Source of the DNA: Paraferrimonas sp. SM1919
GTDB taxonomy: Bacteria > Pseudomonadota > Gammaproteobacteria > Enterobacterales > Shewanellaceae
Assembly: GCF_010993985.1 (NCBI RefSeq)
Contig: NZ_WINH01000019.1
Location: 1 to 64,000 of the forward strand
Direction: 5' to 3'
Length of the DNA stretch: 64,000 nt
The notes beneath the pieces were generated by a model, which saw only the letters and a program-made list of their open reading frames with translations, did no database searches and had not been told where the DNA came from. A program made the position numbers and the translations under genes. Below, piece after piece: positions 43,439-53,997 of this stretch; within the stretch, counting starts at the first letter, position 1, and each line of letters opens with the position of its first letter.

Positions 43439-44677
43439 CTAAAAATACCAAGCGAGTTGTAATTGTATGGACGCTTCATATGATAAAAAAGGGCCATTAG
43501 TGGTAATGGGAATGCCACGATATTCACTGCCTTTAGAGCCAATCGGTGCGTTGCTGGCAAATAACAGCTGGCTGTTTTGAGTCAAACTGTAATGACTGGC
43601 AAATTGCAACAGGGCAGAACGGTCGTTAATGTTATAAAACAGGGCTGGAGTAATATTCCAAAGTGGACTGGCTTCAATCATTAATGAGCTGGCGAGATAG
43701 TTTTTACCCAGTGTAAATACTTCACCTGCTTGAATACGGCGTAATAAATCAGGGTTCAGCTGCAGCTGGGAGAAACTATAGCGACTACCGGATAAGCCAA
43801 AACCGTTATGGTAAAACTCCACACTGGCACTGATGTTTTTTGTCAGCATATTAAAGCTATAGAGCCAATTTAGCACGGCACTGACTGAATGGGTGCTGGC
43901 TTGGGTGTACACAACATCTGCTTTAACAACAGACTCGCCTAAAGCGGATATTAGACCGACACCAAAGACATTATCTTGGTAATGCTTAGCAGCCAGTAGG
44001 TCAAATTCAAAGTTGTTCCAGAAGCCATGGTATTTAATCGCCAAAGAGGCCACCTCAGCGGTTAATTTACCATTATCATCACGGCGAAAAACATACAGGC
44101 TCTGGATATCATCGCCATCATCATAAAGATATTGACCATATAAGAGGTCGTCACCGGTTTTATATTCTTTATCGACAGCGCTTGGGGAAAATGGGTTAAA
44201 TAAGTCCATAGGGTTGAACATTAAACCGTTACCCCATGACACCACCTGACGACCGAATTTAACCACGGTATTATTACTGCGGTAACTGATGCTTGCTCTA
44301 TCTAACCTGTGCTGTATGGAGTACCGCTGACCAGACATTAAGCTGGCGCTAAGGTCAAACAGTCGATGCTGATCACTAATGGGCGTTGCCGCAATGGTGT
44401 TGTTGGCGTTCTGATGTTGATAGCTGTCACCCACTTGAGTGATCAACTGATAAGCCCCCTCAAACCCAAAACTGCCCTGAAAGTGATCAATATTGACCCT
44501 AGAAACAGTATTAAAATCAAGGCTTTTACCCTGGTTAATAGGGTAATAGATACTGTCTTGGGCATAACTGCTGTATAGTCCCAATGCTTTAATGTGACCA
44601 TTAATTTGGGCGGTTACTAAATGGGGACTCAGCAGTAAAATAACCAAGGCGACCAATTGACGATAATGACATTTCAT
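43439..44677 (-). CDS. Outer-membrane beta-barrel protein of a Lol-like ABC operon
   Basis: 412 residues with a signal peptide (cleavage near LVTAQIN) and a long series of amphipathic strands, including VNIDHFQGSFGFEGAYQLI, VVKFGRQVVSWGNGLMFNPMDLFNPFSP and the C-terminal IQLQLAWYF. The GRQxVxWGxGLxFNPxDLFNPF block is shared by DUF1302-like or alginate-porin-like proteins that accompany export systems. Its ATG overlaps the stop of the ATPase gene by one base, strong evidence that it belongs to the same machine. Specific function not known. Confidence 0.82.
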   Translation of the reverse strand: MKCHYRQLVALVILLLSPHLVTAQINGHIKALGLYSSYAQDSIYYPINQGKSLDFNTVSRVNIDHFQGSFGFEGAYQLITQVGDSYQHQNANNTIAATPISDQHRLFDLSASLMSGQRYSIQHRLDRASISYRSNNTVVKFGRQVVSWGNGLMFNPMDLFNPFSPSAVDKEYKTGDDLLYGQYLYDDGDDIQSLYVFRRDDNGKLTAEVASLAIKYHGFWNNFEFDLLAAKHYQDNVFGVGLISALGESVVKADVVYTQASTHSVSAVLNWLYSFNMLTKNISASVEFYHNGFGLSGSRYSFSQLQLNPDLLRRIQAGEVFTLGKNYLASSLMIEASPLWNITPALFYNINDRSALLQFASHYSLTQNSQLLFASNAPIGSKGSEYRGIPITTNGPFLSYEASIQLQLAWYF

Positions 44678-45381
44678 CAGGCTATGTCACTTAGATTTTC
44701 AGTAGGTAAATCACTGACTATTTGGCCATCTTGCATATGTACTTGGCGTCTAGCAATATTCATGATCCTGTTATCATGAGTGGCTAATACGACAGTAATA
44801 TTATGTTTTTGATTGAGTGTACTGATCAGCTTCATTAGGCTCAGTGCGCTGGCAGAATCAAGGTTTGCTGTCGGCTCATCGGCTAATATTAACGCTGGTT
44901 TCGATACAATAGCTCGGGCGACGGCCACGCGCTGTTGTTGACCACCCGAGAGTTCACTGGATAAGCGCTTTTCTAGCCCTTGTAAGCCGACTTCTTTGAG
45001 AATTTGCTGTGCTCTTTGGCTTCTCTCAACAGCATTAACGCCCTGTGCTTGCATAATAAATTCGACATTTTCTTGAGCGCTTAAAACGGGAATTAAATTA
45101 TAAGACTGAAAAATAAAGCCAATATCGTGCAGTCTAATGTTCGCGAGTTGATCTTTGTTGAGCTTAATAATGTCTTTGCCATTGATTTCCAGTTTGCCTG
45201 AATCCGGAGTCAACAGCCCGCCAAGCGCATTGAGTAAGGTTGTTTTCCCCGAACCTGAAGGGCCACTTAAACAGAGAAACTCACCTTTTTTGATTTCAAG
45301 GTTGACCTTATCTAGGCCTTTTATTTTGACACCACCTTGCTCGAAGGTTTTGGTTAAGTTTTGGCAGCGGATGCTGGACAT
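44677..45381 (-). CDS. LolD/MacB-type ABC transporter ATP-binding protein
   Basis: 234 residues from ATG 45381, chosen because AAGGAAG precedes it at five bases; an upstream in-frame ATG (45426) lies inside the permease gene. Walker A is LSGPSGSGKTTLLNALGG, the signature is LSSELSGGQQQRVAVARAI and Walker B is PALILADEPTANLDS. The class energises MacB- or LolCDE-type mechanotransmission rather than import. Two FtsX-type permeases lie directly upstream and a barrel gene directly downstream. Confidence 0.95.
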   Translation of the reverse strand: MSSIRCQNLTKTFEQGGVKIKGLDKVNLEIKKGEFLCLSGPSGSGKTTLLNALGGLLTPDSGKLEINGKDIIKLNKDQLANIRLHDIGFIFQSYNLIPVLSAQENVEFIMQAQGVNAVERSQRAQQILKEVGLQGLEKRLSSELSGGQQQRVAVARAIVSKPALILADEPTANLDSASALSLMKLISTLNQKHNITVVLATHDNRIMNIARRQVHMQDGQIVSDLPTENLSDIA

Positions 45382-45394
45382 AAAGACTTCCTTG

Positions 45395-46621
45395 TTAATG
45401 TTTATTAAGTGCCACGATAGGGTCAAGTTTAGCAGCGCGAATAGCGGGCAATAGGGCAGCTAACATCCCCATAATAATGACAATGGCATTAGCTGTATTT
45501 TGATCAGACTGCTTAAGTGTAGGGATAATAGTAGTTTGTAGACCGGCCATTTCCATCCCTTCACTAAAGGCACTAAAGTCAATACCAGTGGCTAAATAGT
45601 CAAGGTGAGCCAGTCCAATTAAGTTGCCTAATGATAATCCTATAATCAGTAATAACAGTGATTCAATCAGCAGGATATGCCTGATAAAGGCTGATTTTAG
45701 TCCCAGTGCCTGAAGTAATCCGATTTCTCTGGTACGTTCAAATATTGCCATCACTAAGGTGTTGGCTAAACCAAATGAGAGGGCAATAAAGATTATGATG
45801 ATCATGACTAAAACCATCCCATCCATCATCGCGAGCATAGAATAGAGGTACGCTTGTAAAGTCTGCCAAGATTGCACATCAGCTTCTAGGTTAAGACTGT
45901 TTACATAATTATGTAGAGTTTCGGTGTGGGCGATGCTATGGCCAGCAATCGCAATTTCAGTGACTTGCTGGGTTAACCCCAACATTTTTTGCAAGACTCG
46001 CTTATCCACATAAATAATGGCTTCTTCTTCAGCTTTAGGACTGGTTTGATAAATGCCGCTGATCTTAAAGCCTCGTTCGCTGATGTCATTATCAGTACTC
46101 TGGGTCATTAACACGACACGTTTGCCTAGTTTGGTTTCAAGTAGCTGGGCGAGTCTCTGGCCGATGATGATGCCATGGTAATTTTGCTCATCAAAATATT
46201 GCCCTTGAGTAATACTGTTAGGGTTGAAACCAATTAAGGGTTCGCGCTGGTGATCGATAGCAACGATCATCACCCCGCGATTATCTCGCTCACTAGCAAT
46301 AATGCCATTGACTTCTATGCGAGTACTCCAGCTTTTAATCAAGGGATGACTTAACTTATTAATTAAGTCTAAGTCTGGTTCCATTATGGTGTGATTGATG
46401 ACCGGATCCGCTAGGTATTGGCGATGATGAATTTGAACATGGCCAGGCAGTTTGTTGATCCCTTGAGTCAGCATAGAATCGACCATACCGCGCATGAAAG
46501 CGGTCATAAATAACATCGCCCATACACCGATTATGATGGCGCTGAGCATAATTAAGGTGCGCCGTTTATTTCGCCATAGGTTACGCCAGGCCATGGTTAA
46601 GGCAATGGTGAATGTTTTCAT
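45395..46621 (-). CDS. FtsX/LolC-type ABC permease (second of pair)
   Basis: 408 residues. The N-terminus AMTMAWRNLWRNKRRTLIMLSAIIIGVWAMLFMTAFMRG-type sequence gives the first helix, a periplasmic MacB-core-like domain of about 200 residues follows, and three C-terminal helices carry FALSFGLANTLVMAIFERTREIGLLQALGLKSAFIRHILLIESLLL, the FtsX signature. It starts at the last base of the preceding permease stop (TAATG). It probably forms a heterodimer with that permease, like LolC with LolE. Confidence 0.93.
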   Translation of the reverse strand: MKTFTIALTMAWRNLWRNKRRTLIMLSAIIIGVWAMLFMTAFMRGMVDSMLTQGINKLPGHVQIHHRQYLADPVINHTIMEPDLDLINKLSHPLIKSWSTRIEVNGIIASERDNRGVMIVAIDHQREPLIGFNPNSITQGQYFDEQNYHGIIIGQRLAQLLETKLGKRVVLMTQSTDNDISERGFKISGIYQTSPKAEEEAIIYVDKRVLQKMLGLTQQVTEIAIAGHSIAHTETLHNYVNSLNLEADVQSWQTLQAYLYSMLAMMDGMVLVMIIIIFIALSFGLANTLVMAIFERTREIGLLQALGLKSAFIRHILLIESLLLLIIGLSLGNLIGLAHLDYLATGIDFSAFSEGMEMAGLQTTIIPTLKQSDQNTANAIVIIMGMLAALLPAIRAAKLDPIVALNKH

Positions 46622-47856
46622 TATGATATCGCCTTCATTGCTTGTAACGGTTCAAGTTTTAAAATTTTCAGCGCAGGATAAAGGGTCGCCACTACTGTTC
46701 CCAAACAAACCAATATTGGACCAGTTAAAATTGAAATGATATTGAGTGTCGGGTAAATGGTGTCATCCATATGAAATTTTTGGGCCATTTCTTCCATTCC
46801 GCTAAATTGTAAACCATTGATCACGAAGTAGTAAGTTACAAGAGCGCCAATAGTAACGCTTATCACAAGACCAAGCAGTGCCATCAAGATGGATTCCAAC
46901 ATCACTAGCTTAGATAATCTTAATGGTTTAAAACCGAGTGCTATTACCGTGCCAAACTCTCGAGTACGCTCCAGCACCGACATAAGCTGAGTATTCATCA
47001 CGGAAAAACATACCAAGATCACTAACACAAAATAGATCACCGCATTAGAGGCCAAATCGGCTTGAATGGATTGCTTAACTCCCGGTTGCAATTGATCCCA
47101 ATTGAGGGCGACAACATCAGCATGTGGTACAACTCGTTGCTGCAGTTGCTGTTGAATGCGCTCGGCTTGGGAGGCATTGGCTCCGGTGACGACAATCGCA
47201 TTGCTCAAGCTTTGTTGATTGAAAAACGTCTCCCTAAAATATTCCAGCGGCAGTTGCGCCAGATTACGATCGATGTCATTGACGTTGGTTTGAAAAATGC
47301 CAATAACGGTTGTTACACCGGCGGCAAAAGAACCATCATCAGCATTACCAAGTAGGGTGATTTCATCACCAATAGCGACGTTGAGATTATCGGCAAGTAC
47401 CGATCCAAGAATGATTTCTGCTCGATCAGGAGCACTGAAATATCGACCACTATGTAAACTTTGTTTCAGACTTGATACGGCGCCATCATATTGAGGTTCG
47501 ATGCCGATAATTTTAACGCCTAAGGAGCGTTGTTCACTGGAGACTAAAGCAAAAGTTTCTGCACGTTGGGAAATATTTAACTCGGGCAAGGCTTGTCTCA
47601 AGCGTTGACTTAAGCGTTCGCTATCAGTAATGGCATTTCTTAGTTTCGGCTGTTGTAGATAATCAGGGTGTTGCAATTGTACATGCCCCGTGAATAGCTT
47701 TAATGAGCCCTCTATCATCATTTGGTAACTGCCCAATTGTAATGACAGCATAAAAATCAACAGTACATTTGAAAATACCATCGCGCCTACTGTAAGCCAC
47801 GTCCGTTTGCGGTGACGCCAAAGATTACGCCACGCCATGTTTAGTTCAATATTCAT
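46621..47856 (-). CDS. FtsX/LolE-type ABC permease (first of pair)
   Basis: 411 residues with the same architecture: MNIELNMAWRNLWRHRKRTWLTVGAMVFSNVLLIFML, a large periplasmic domain, then VLVCFSVMNTQLMSVLERTREFGTVIALGFKPLRLSKLVMLESILMAL. It overlaps the LolA-like gene by four bases (ATGA) and the second permease by one base. The paralogous pair plus ATPase equals a LolCDE-like complex, but the substrate may be a lipid or lipoprotein other than the standard Lol cargo. Confidence 0.93.
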   Translation of the reverse strand: MNIELNMAWRNLWRHRKRTWLTVGAMVFSNVLLIFMLSLQLGSYQMMIEGSLKLFTGHVQLQHPDYLQQPKLRNAITDSERLSQRLRQALPELNISQRAETFALVSSEQRSLGVKIIGIEPQYDGAVSSLKQSLHSGRYFSAPDRAEIILGSVLADNLNVAIGDEITLLGNADDGSFAAGVTTVIGIFQTNVNDIDRNLAQLPLEYFRETFFNQQSLSNAIVVTGANASQAERIQQQLQQRVVPHADVVALNWDQLQPGVKQSIQADLASNAVIYFVLVILVCFSVMNTQLMSVLERTREFGTVIALGFKPLRLSKLVMLESILMALLGLVISVTIGALVTYYFVINGLQFSGMEEMAQKFHMDDTIYPTLNIISILTGPILVCLGTVVATLYPALKILKLEPLQAMKAIS

Positions 47857-48617
47857 GGGCGAGGATTTCTTAGATTAGAGAGAGTAAAAAGATGACTGTG
47901 TAATTCTATATCAAACTCTATGTCGAGGGTCTCTATCTCTGTCCACTGTTGCGGGTTTTCTTGATCTGTCATTCGTATTTTGGTGGCAACGGGGCGGCCC
48001 TGAATGGTTTTGATTTCATAGGCCTTCATTTCCCTGACTAGGAGGTTGTCTTGATCCCAAAATTGTTGCGATAACATCACAAAATCATCGCGGATCTGAA
48101 TGACTTCCTTGCCCCAAACCACAGGTGCATCATCAAAAGGCGTGGAGGTGATGGTATAAACTTTATGGCCATCTTGCTCACTGATCCCATCTAATTGATG
48201 TTGATATTGGTCAATGATGTCGGTGGACTTACTGATGTCTTTATTGGAAAAATCACTGCCCATCCAACTTTGATTCATCATTGATGAGGGCACTTTGATC
48301 ACACGATTGGCTTTGGGACTAAATGACCACATATTTTTATCTTTAGTTAAACTGGCATTGCCAACGTCTTTGGCAGGTTGTATGACTCTGACTAAGGTGT
48401 GTTTATCTCCTTGAGTCCAGGCTTTCATGGTCATTGAACGCTGCCAGTCACTGCGATGAATCGTCATCTTCATGGTTGCAATAGAGCTATTGCCACGATA
48501 CCTTTGCATCGCGTTTTCAATGATGCTCTTGGGCTCTATTACTTCGCTAAAACCAGCACTACTGAAGCCCAAGCTAAGTAAACAAACTATCCTTATTATT
48601 GCCATTAAACCATTCAT
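47853..48617 (-). CDS. LolA-like outer-membrane lipoprotein-sorting protein
   Basis: 254 residues from ATG 48617, where AAGGG is six bases upstream; an earlier ATG (48623) directly abuts that box. A signal peptide ends near SSAGFSEV. SIIENAMQRYRGNSSIATMKMTIHRSDWQRSMTMKAWTQGDKHTLVRVIQPAKDVGNASLTKDKNMWSFSPKANRVIKVPSSMMNQSWMGSDFSNKDI (given here as landmark blocks NAMQRYRG, VIQPAKDVG, MWSFSPKANR and SWMGSDFSNKD) matches the LolA-like family that binds hydrophobic cargo in the periplasm. It is the first gene of the operon. Confidence 0.9.
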   Translation of the reverse strand: MNGLMAIIRIVCLLSLGFSSAGFSEVIEPKSIIENAMQRYRGNSSIATMKMTIHRSDWQRSMTMKAWTQGDKHTLVRVIQPAKDVGNASLTKDKNMWSFSPKANRVIKVPSSMMNQSWMGSDFSNKDISKSTDIIDQYQHQLDGISEQDGHKVYTITSTPFDDAPVVWGKEVIQIRDDFVMLSQQFWDQDNLLVREMKAYEIKTIQGRPVATKIRMTDQENPQQWTEIETLDIEFDIELHSHLFTLSNLRNPRP

Positions 48618-48735
48618 TGGCATCCCTTAAAATAATTAACAAAATCAGATTGTTATTATATTAAAGCGTTACTACAAGAATGTCATTATTGGACTTTGGG
48701 TTGTGCTTTGATTGGGTGATTAATAGCCATCTGTA

Positions 48736-48762
48736 ATAAAAAAAGCGCCCTTGTGGGCGCTT
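48736..48762 (-). terminator. Rho-independent terminator of rnb
   Basis: AAGCGCCC (48743-48750) pairs with GGGCGCTT (48755-48762) over a TTGT loop; on the minus strand a U-run follows. It separates rnb from the LolA-like operon, whose promoter must lie in 48618-48735. Confidence 0.93.
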
Positions 48763-48782
48763 GGGTAAGCGATGTCATCCTG

Positions 48783-50750
48783 TTAACTACTGAACACTTC
48801 GGAGGGCTTAGCGACAATTGCGCGATTATCGTGATTGATCTCATGAAGTTTTACTTTTATCAGATCACCAAGTCGGTAGAGAGTTTCTCCATCGACATTA
48901 ACGACCCCAAGTTCCCGCTCAGCCAGTAAACGCTCTTTATTATCTAGGATCAGTGAACATGGGATAAAGACACTGGCGCCATTTTCAATTAAACGGGCAC
49001 GGACACCAGCACGGTTAATATCGAACACTTCAGCGGTAAATTCGGTTTCAGCTTCGACTTCAGGTGCTAAAGTGCGGGCATACAACCAATCACCAATGGT
49101 GCGTTCGGCCATGCGGTTGAACTTAAGTTGGGCATTTAAGTTCTCGGTAATGCTTTCACAGGGTTTCGCCATCTCTTTATGACCAGAAATAAACGCTTTA
49201 ATGAGACGGTGGTTGACCATATCGCCATACTTACGAATCGGTGAGGTCCAAGTGGCATAGGTTTCTAGACCCATGGCAAAGTGTGGAAGCGGCTCATTAC
49301 CAATCTTGCCAAAGCTTTGCATTTTTCGAATACGGTTATCAAGGTAGCTCGATTCTTGCTTCGCCAGAACTCGGCGTAACTCGGCAAAGCCAGCAACTGT
49401 AGCGACTTGTTCATCACTAAACTCTTGGCTTAATTCAGTATTTACCAGCTCTACCGCACCTTTAATTTTGTCTTCTTTTAGGCCCGGGTGAGAGTTAAAT
49501 ACCCCAAAACCAAACTCTTCACGTAATAGCTTGCCGGCACAAATATTGGCACTAACCATAGCTTCTTCTACTAGACGATTAGCACTGCGGCGCATTTCGG
49601 CATGAATCGCGATAACGTCGTTATCTTCACTTAATTCAAAACGATAATCCGGACGATCTGGAAAAATAACCGCATTATTTTGTCGCCAACTAGCACGCAG
49701 AGTGGCCATTTTAGCCAAGGCATCAACCACTTGTTTAATCTCACCTTGTGCTTGCCATTGTGGGGAGCTGCCATTTTCTAGGTAGTCAGAGACATGGTCA
49801 TAAACTAATTGCGCCCTTGATTGGATATTGGCGGCAAAGAATTTGGCATCATCGCCAAGGCTGCCATCGGTTTTAACTGTCACTGTGCAGCAAATTGCGG
49901 GACGTAGCTCGTTTGGTTTTAGTGAGCATAGATCATCGGCCAGGTCCCTCGGTAGCATAGGCACATTTCGGCCAGGCAGATAAATAGTAAAGGCTCGCTC
50001 AGCAGCCACCTGATCCATCTCGTCATCTTGCTTGATATAAGCGGTTGGATCGGCAATGGCAATGGTTAGTTCAATGTCACCACTCTCTAGCACTCGAGCA
50101 TGAAGGGCGTCATCCATGTCTTTGGTTGAGGCACCATCAATGGTGACAAATGGCATTTGCGTTAAGTCGACACGTTCGATGCCATCTTCATCATTAAGCT
50201 GCCAGTTTTCAATGCCCTGGGGTTCAGCGTTTGGTAAATCATTTTGCGCTAGGGTCACCCACCACGGCGCAATTTTATCATCATGCTTAGCTACTAGCTT
50301 GCTGATTTCACAGAAAAAGGCTTTGTCGTCTGTTAATGGATGACGGCTTAAGTGTGCCACCACCCAATCCCCCTCTTGCAAGTCATCACTTTTTAGACCC
50401 ACTCGAGTTTTGGCTTTAATGTTTAGCTTTTTCATTTGCGGATGATCAGGGGTGACCGCGAGCTTGCCTTTTTGTAACTTTACTCGTCCAATAAAACGCG
50501 TAAGGGAAGACTCTATCAGGGTTTCAGGTTCGGCCTGCTTTTTATCGTTTTCTTCACGGATAATGGCGCTGACTTTATCGCCGTGCATGACCTTTTTCAT
50601 AAAAGGCGGCGCAATAAAAATAGACGTTTTTGAATCGACTTCTAAAAAGCCGAAAGCTTTATCTGTGGCTTTTACCGTACCTTCCTTCTTAGGGAGGTTT
50701 TCTTGAATTTGCTGCTTTAATTGAGCCAGTAATGGATTGTCTTGAAACAT
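48783..50750 (-). CDS. rnb: Exoribonuclease II
   Basis: 655 residues, near the E. coli size. N-terminal cold-shock domains ([33 protein letters not shown]) precede the RNB catalytic domain with [17 protein letters not shown] (metal-binding Asp cluster) and [21 protein letters not shown], and a C-terminal S1 domain ([22 protein letters not shown]). It degrades single-stranded RNA 3' to 5'. Transcribed alone. Confidence 0.97.
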   Translation of the reverse strand: MFQDNPLLAQLKQQIQENLPKKEGTVKATDKAFGFLEVDSKTSIFIAPPFMKKVMHGDKVSAIIREENDKKQAEPETLIESSLTRFIGRVKLQKGKLAVTPDHPQMKKLNIKAKTRVGLKSDDLQEGDWVVAHLSRHPLTDDKAFFCEISKLVAKHDDKIAPWWVTLAQNDLPNAEPQGIENWQLNDEDGIERVDLTQMPFVTIDGASTKDMDDALHARVLESGDIELTIAIADPTAYIKQDDEMDQVAAERAFTIYLPGRNVPMLPRDLADDLCSLKPNELRPAICCTVTVKTDGSLGDDAKFFAANIQSRAQLVYDHVSDYLENGSSPQWQAQGEIKQVVDALAKMATLRASWRQNNAVIFPDRPDYRFELSEDNDVIAIHAEMRRSANRLVEEAMVSANICAGKLLREEFGFGVFNSHPGLKEDKIKGAVELVNTELSQEFSDEQVATVAGFAELRRVLAKQESSYLDNRIRKMQSFGKIGNEPLPHFAMGLETYATWTSPIRKYGDMVNHRLIKAFISGHKEMAKPCESITENLNAQLKFNRMAERTIGDWLYARTLAPEVEAETEFTAEVFDINRAGVRARLIENGASVFIPCSLILDNKERLLAERELGVVNVDGETLYRLGDLIKVKLHEINHDNRAIVAKPSEVFSS

Positions 50751-50881
50751 GCTTGCTACTTATTACATCTAAACTGGCGATACTATACCCAATTGCAGAC
50801 TTATTGCCTAGGACAACAAGTAGAAAACAAGAGCTTAGGCTGATATAAATAAAGTGATAAATTGCTATAAGGATGTATACA

Positions 50882-51907
50882 ATGAATAAATCAAAATTGA
50901 GTTTAGCGTTATGGTTAAGTGCAGTATTGGTCACTTCAGCTGAAGCCAAAGCGACCCCATTTGCCATTGCAATTCATGGTGGCGCTGGCACCATTAATAA
51001 AAATGAGTTCCCCCCAGAAAAACAACAAGCTTACAAAGATACTTTACAAGCTGCGGTTAATGCCGGTTATCAGGTATTAGCCCAAGGTGGTAGCTCGCAA
51101 CAAGCAGTCATTGATGCGGTTATGGTGTTAGAAAATAGTCCTTTTTTTAATGCCGGGGTGGGTGCTGTTTATACCCATGATGAGGAGCATGAACTGGATG
51201 CTTCTATTATGCTTGGCCATAATCGTCAAGCAGGCGCAATTACCGGAGTTAAACGCATTAAAAATCCCATACTGCTGGCGAATGAGGTGATGCAAAATTC
51301 AGTTCATGTGATGTTGTCAGGCCAAGGCGCTGAAAACTTTGCGATACAGCAAGGTTACCAGCTGGTGGATAATTCAGTGTTCGATACCGAACATAGGTAC
51401 CAAGCATTGCAACGGGCAAAACAGAAAATGTTGGCCAAAGATCAAAAACAGTATCAGGCTAAGCATCTGAATTTGGATAGCAACTATAAAATGGGCACAG
51501 TTGGTGCAGTTGCTCTAGATAAACATGGCAATTTAGCGGCGGCAACGTCAACCGGCGGTATGACCAATAAACGTTTTAACAGAATTGGTGATGCGCCAAT
51601 TATTGGCGCAGGCACTTTTGCTGAGAATGACTCTTGTGCGGTGTCTGCTACCGGTCATGGTGAGTATTTTATCCGTTACAATGTGGCTGCGGATATTTGT
51701 GCTCGAGTTAAATACCAGGGGTTAACTATCGATAATGCGGCTAATCAGGTAATTCATGATGTATTGCTACCAGTTGGCGGTACGGGTGGGGTAATCGTTG
51801 TCGATAGCCAAGGGAATATTGCCATGCCCTTTAATACTGCGGGTATGTATCGAGCCAGTAAAAGTAGCACGGGTGAGACGCAAATAAAGATATTTAAAGA
51901 CGAGTAA
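50882..51907 (+). CDS. Isoaspartyl peptidase/L-asparaginase, exported form
   Basis: 341 residues from ATG 50882 (AAGG nine bases upstream; the in-frame ATG at 50873 abuts it). A signal peptide ends near TSAEAKA, so the enzyme is periplasmic. AIAIHGGAGTINK starts the Ntn-hydrolase domain, FFNAGVGAVYTHDEEHELDASIM follows, and MGTVGAVALDKHGNLAAATSTGGMTNKRFNRIGDAPIIGAGTF-type sequence holds the nucleophile Thr in GTVG, at which autoprocessing would occur. It hydrolyses beta-aspartyl dipeptides and asparagine. The catalytic residues are intact. Confidence 0.95.
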   Translation: MNKSKLSLALWLSAVLVTSAEAKATPFAIAIHGGAGTINKNEFPPEKQQAYKDTLQAAVNAGYQVLAQGGSSQQAVIDAVMVLENSPFFNAGVGAVYTHDEEHELDASIMLGHNRQAGAITGVKRIKNPILLANEVMQNSVHVMLSGQGAENFAIQQGYQLVDNSVFDTEHRYQALQRAKQKMLAKDQKQYQAKHLNLDSNYKMGTVGAVALDKHGNLAAATSTGGMTNKRFNRIGDAPIIGAGTFAENDSCAVSATGHGEYFIRYNVAADICARVKYQGLTIDNAANQVIHDVLLPVGGTGGVIVVDSQGNIAMPFNTAGMYRASKSSTGETQIKIFKDE

Positions 51908-52079
51908 GTGAACATCCTTAAACGGTTAGCGACCAGCAATTAGCGTGGTCGCTGCATATTTTAATGGCCGGCGAGTTCCAATAAGCGATTACAGGGGCAT
52001 CCTGCCTTAGTGGCAAGTGATTCAATTATTCCATTAATTCATAGAGTTAATACTATAATCAAATGAGGCAAGCGACTGA

Positions 52080-53930
52080 GTGCTCAAACAGAGACTGACC
52101 TCAAGTATGAATAACTTAAGACAATACAGTGACTTTATCTTCATTAATGCTTTGATGGCGATGGTGTGGGCCACTCGCTATTTTTTATACTTTCCCGATA
52201 CCCCCTATGAATGGATTCAATCAAGTTACACGGTTGCAGCTGTGATTGGTCACTTTGCACTTTTAACCATACTGCTGGCGTTACCATTGTTGCTATTTTT
52301 GGCGCTGCCTAAAAAAGTGTTTGGCGTGCTGTCGAGTATCTGGTTTATATTGGCTTGGTCATTATTAGTGATTGATAGTACGGTCTATGAGTTTTATCGC
52401 TTTCATATCAATATGGCTATCTTGCAAATGTTTGCTGCAGGTCAGGTAATCGAAATTCCCTTGGTAGCTTGGTTAGCACTAGTTTGTGTGCTGCTCGTCG
52501 GCGTGGGGCTGCAGTATACTTTGTGGGGCTTTATCGATAAGCATCGAGCGCGATTTAAACGCTTAACTAAATATGGCTGGGTCAGCATTTTTGTTTGTAT
52601 TGTCTATTCACAGGGTATAAGCATATGGGCCAATGCTACAGGCTATCAAAAAGTCAAAGTCGTTGATCTGTACTTACCACTTTATCATCCCACCACCGCC
52701 AACAGTTTATTGAGTGATTGGGGCTGGATTGATTTACAGGCGTTGCAACAAAAGCAGGCACAAGCTCCGCAAATCAAAACTAAACTGGCTTATCCAGTAA
52801 GGCCACTTGTGGTTCAACCCCCCCAGCACAAAACCAATATTATTTTAATCTTAATTGACTCATGGAGAATCGATAGTCTTAGCCAAGAGGTCATGCCTAA
52901 TCTTTATAAAGCGAGTCAACAAGGCATAAGTTTTGCTAATCATATCTCTAGTGGTAATGCGACTCGAATGGGTACCTTCGGGTTGTTTTATGGGCTACCA
53001 GGGCCATATTGGAAACCTATTTTAGCCAATAAAAAGCCAACATTACTGTTAGATTCTCTGCAACAACAGGGCTATCAATTGGGTATTTTTGCCTCTGCAC
53101 AATTGGCCTATCCTGAATTTAGCCAAACCATTTTTGCCGGTGTGGAGAATTTAAGAATGGGCTCTAACGGAGCCACCCCAGCAATAAGAGACCAGCAAGT
53201 CTTGCAAGATTGGCAGCGCTGGTATAGCCAGCAGAATAACCGCCATCATTTTTCATTTTTGTTCTTTGATTCGCTCCATGGTTATGACTTTCCAGATGAT
53301 TATCAACATAAGTTTGAACCAATGTCTGATGCAAATAGCCCGTTTAATCGAGGTCCAGATGTGGACTCCACCCCCCTAAAAAATCGCTATTACACTGCAG
53401 CTCATTATGTCGATAACTTAATTGCGCAGGTGTTCGATACTTTGCGCCAGCAGGATAAGTTTGCCGATTCGTTGATAATAGTAACCGGAGATCATGGTGA
53501 AGCATTTAACGATTATGGCAAAAACTATTGGGGGCATGGCAGTAATTTCACCCCTGTACAAACTCGGGTGCCATTTATCGTTCTTGGGAAGCATGCCCAA
53601 CAGTTACAACAGACATCAAAACAGCTGACAAGCCACTATGATTTGGTGCCGAGTATTATGCAGCAGTTTTTAGGGGTGACCAATGATCCTAAAGATTATT
53701 CGATAGGGCAAAACCTATTTACAAAAGGCGATGACAGGCAGTGGAATTTTGTCACGGATTACAATAATTATGGGCTGGTTGATGATGAGGGCGCATTCAG
53801 TATTAATGTTTCTGGGTTGTATCGTCATTATGACAATCAACATCAACCTCAAAGCGACAAAAAATTAGATTCTAAAAAAATGGCTTATATCATGGAAGTC
53901 ATGTCTCGATTCCAAGCTAAGGAAAAATAG
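52080..53930 (+). CDS. YejM/PbgA-like inner-membrane protein (DUF3413 plus sulfatase-like domain)
   Basis: 616 residues. Five N-terminal membrane helices (FIFINALMAMVWATRYFLYF to WVSIFVCIVYSQGISIW) form the DUF3413 part; the rest is a periplasmic alkaline-phosphatase/sulfatase-like domain with IILILIDSWRIDSL, SGNATRMGTFGLFYGLPG and IIVTGDHGEAFNDYGKNYWGHGS. YejM-type proteins sense lipopolysaccharide and adjust LpxC stability through LapB. Start is a GTG with GAGG 11 bases upstream; an ATG ten codons later is possible. Confidence 0.9.
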   Translation: MLKQRLTSSMNNLRQYSDFIFINALMAMVWATRYFLYFPDTPYEWIQSSYTVAAVIGHFALLTILLALPLLLFLALPKKVFGVLSSIWFILAWSLLVIDSTVYEFYRFHINMAILQMFAAGQVIEIPLVAWLALVCVLLVGVGLQYTLWGFIDKHRARFKRLTKYGWVSIFVCIVYSQGISIWANATGYQKVKVVDLYLPLYHPTTANSLLSDWGWIDLQALQQKQAQAPQIKTKLAYPVRPLVVQPPQHKTNIILILIDSWRIDSLSQEVMPNLYKASQQGISFANHISSGNATRMGTFGLFYGLPGPYWKPILANKKPTLLLDSLQQQGYQLGIFASAQLAYPEFSQTIFAGVENLRMGSNGATPAIRDQQVLQDWQRWYSQQNNRHHFSFLFFDSLHGYDFPDDYQHKFEPMSDANSPFNRGPDVDSTPLKNRYYTAAHYVDNLIAQVFDTLRQQDKFADSLIIVTGDHGEAFNDYGKNYWGHGSNFTPVQTRVPFIVLGKHAQQLQQTSKQLTSHYDLVPSIMQQFLGVTNDPKDYSIGQNLFTKGDDRQWNFVTDYNNYGLVDDEGAFSINVSGLYRHYDNQHQPQSDKKLDSKKMAYIMEVMSRFQAKEK

Positions 53931-53997
53931 TTCTTGTGCTTGTGGCAGTGTTTTCAATAACATGGGTTATTGGAACTATTGTCACAAGGAATGCAAA

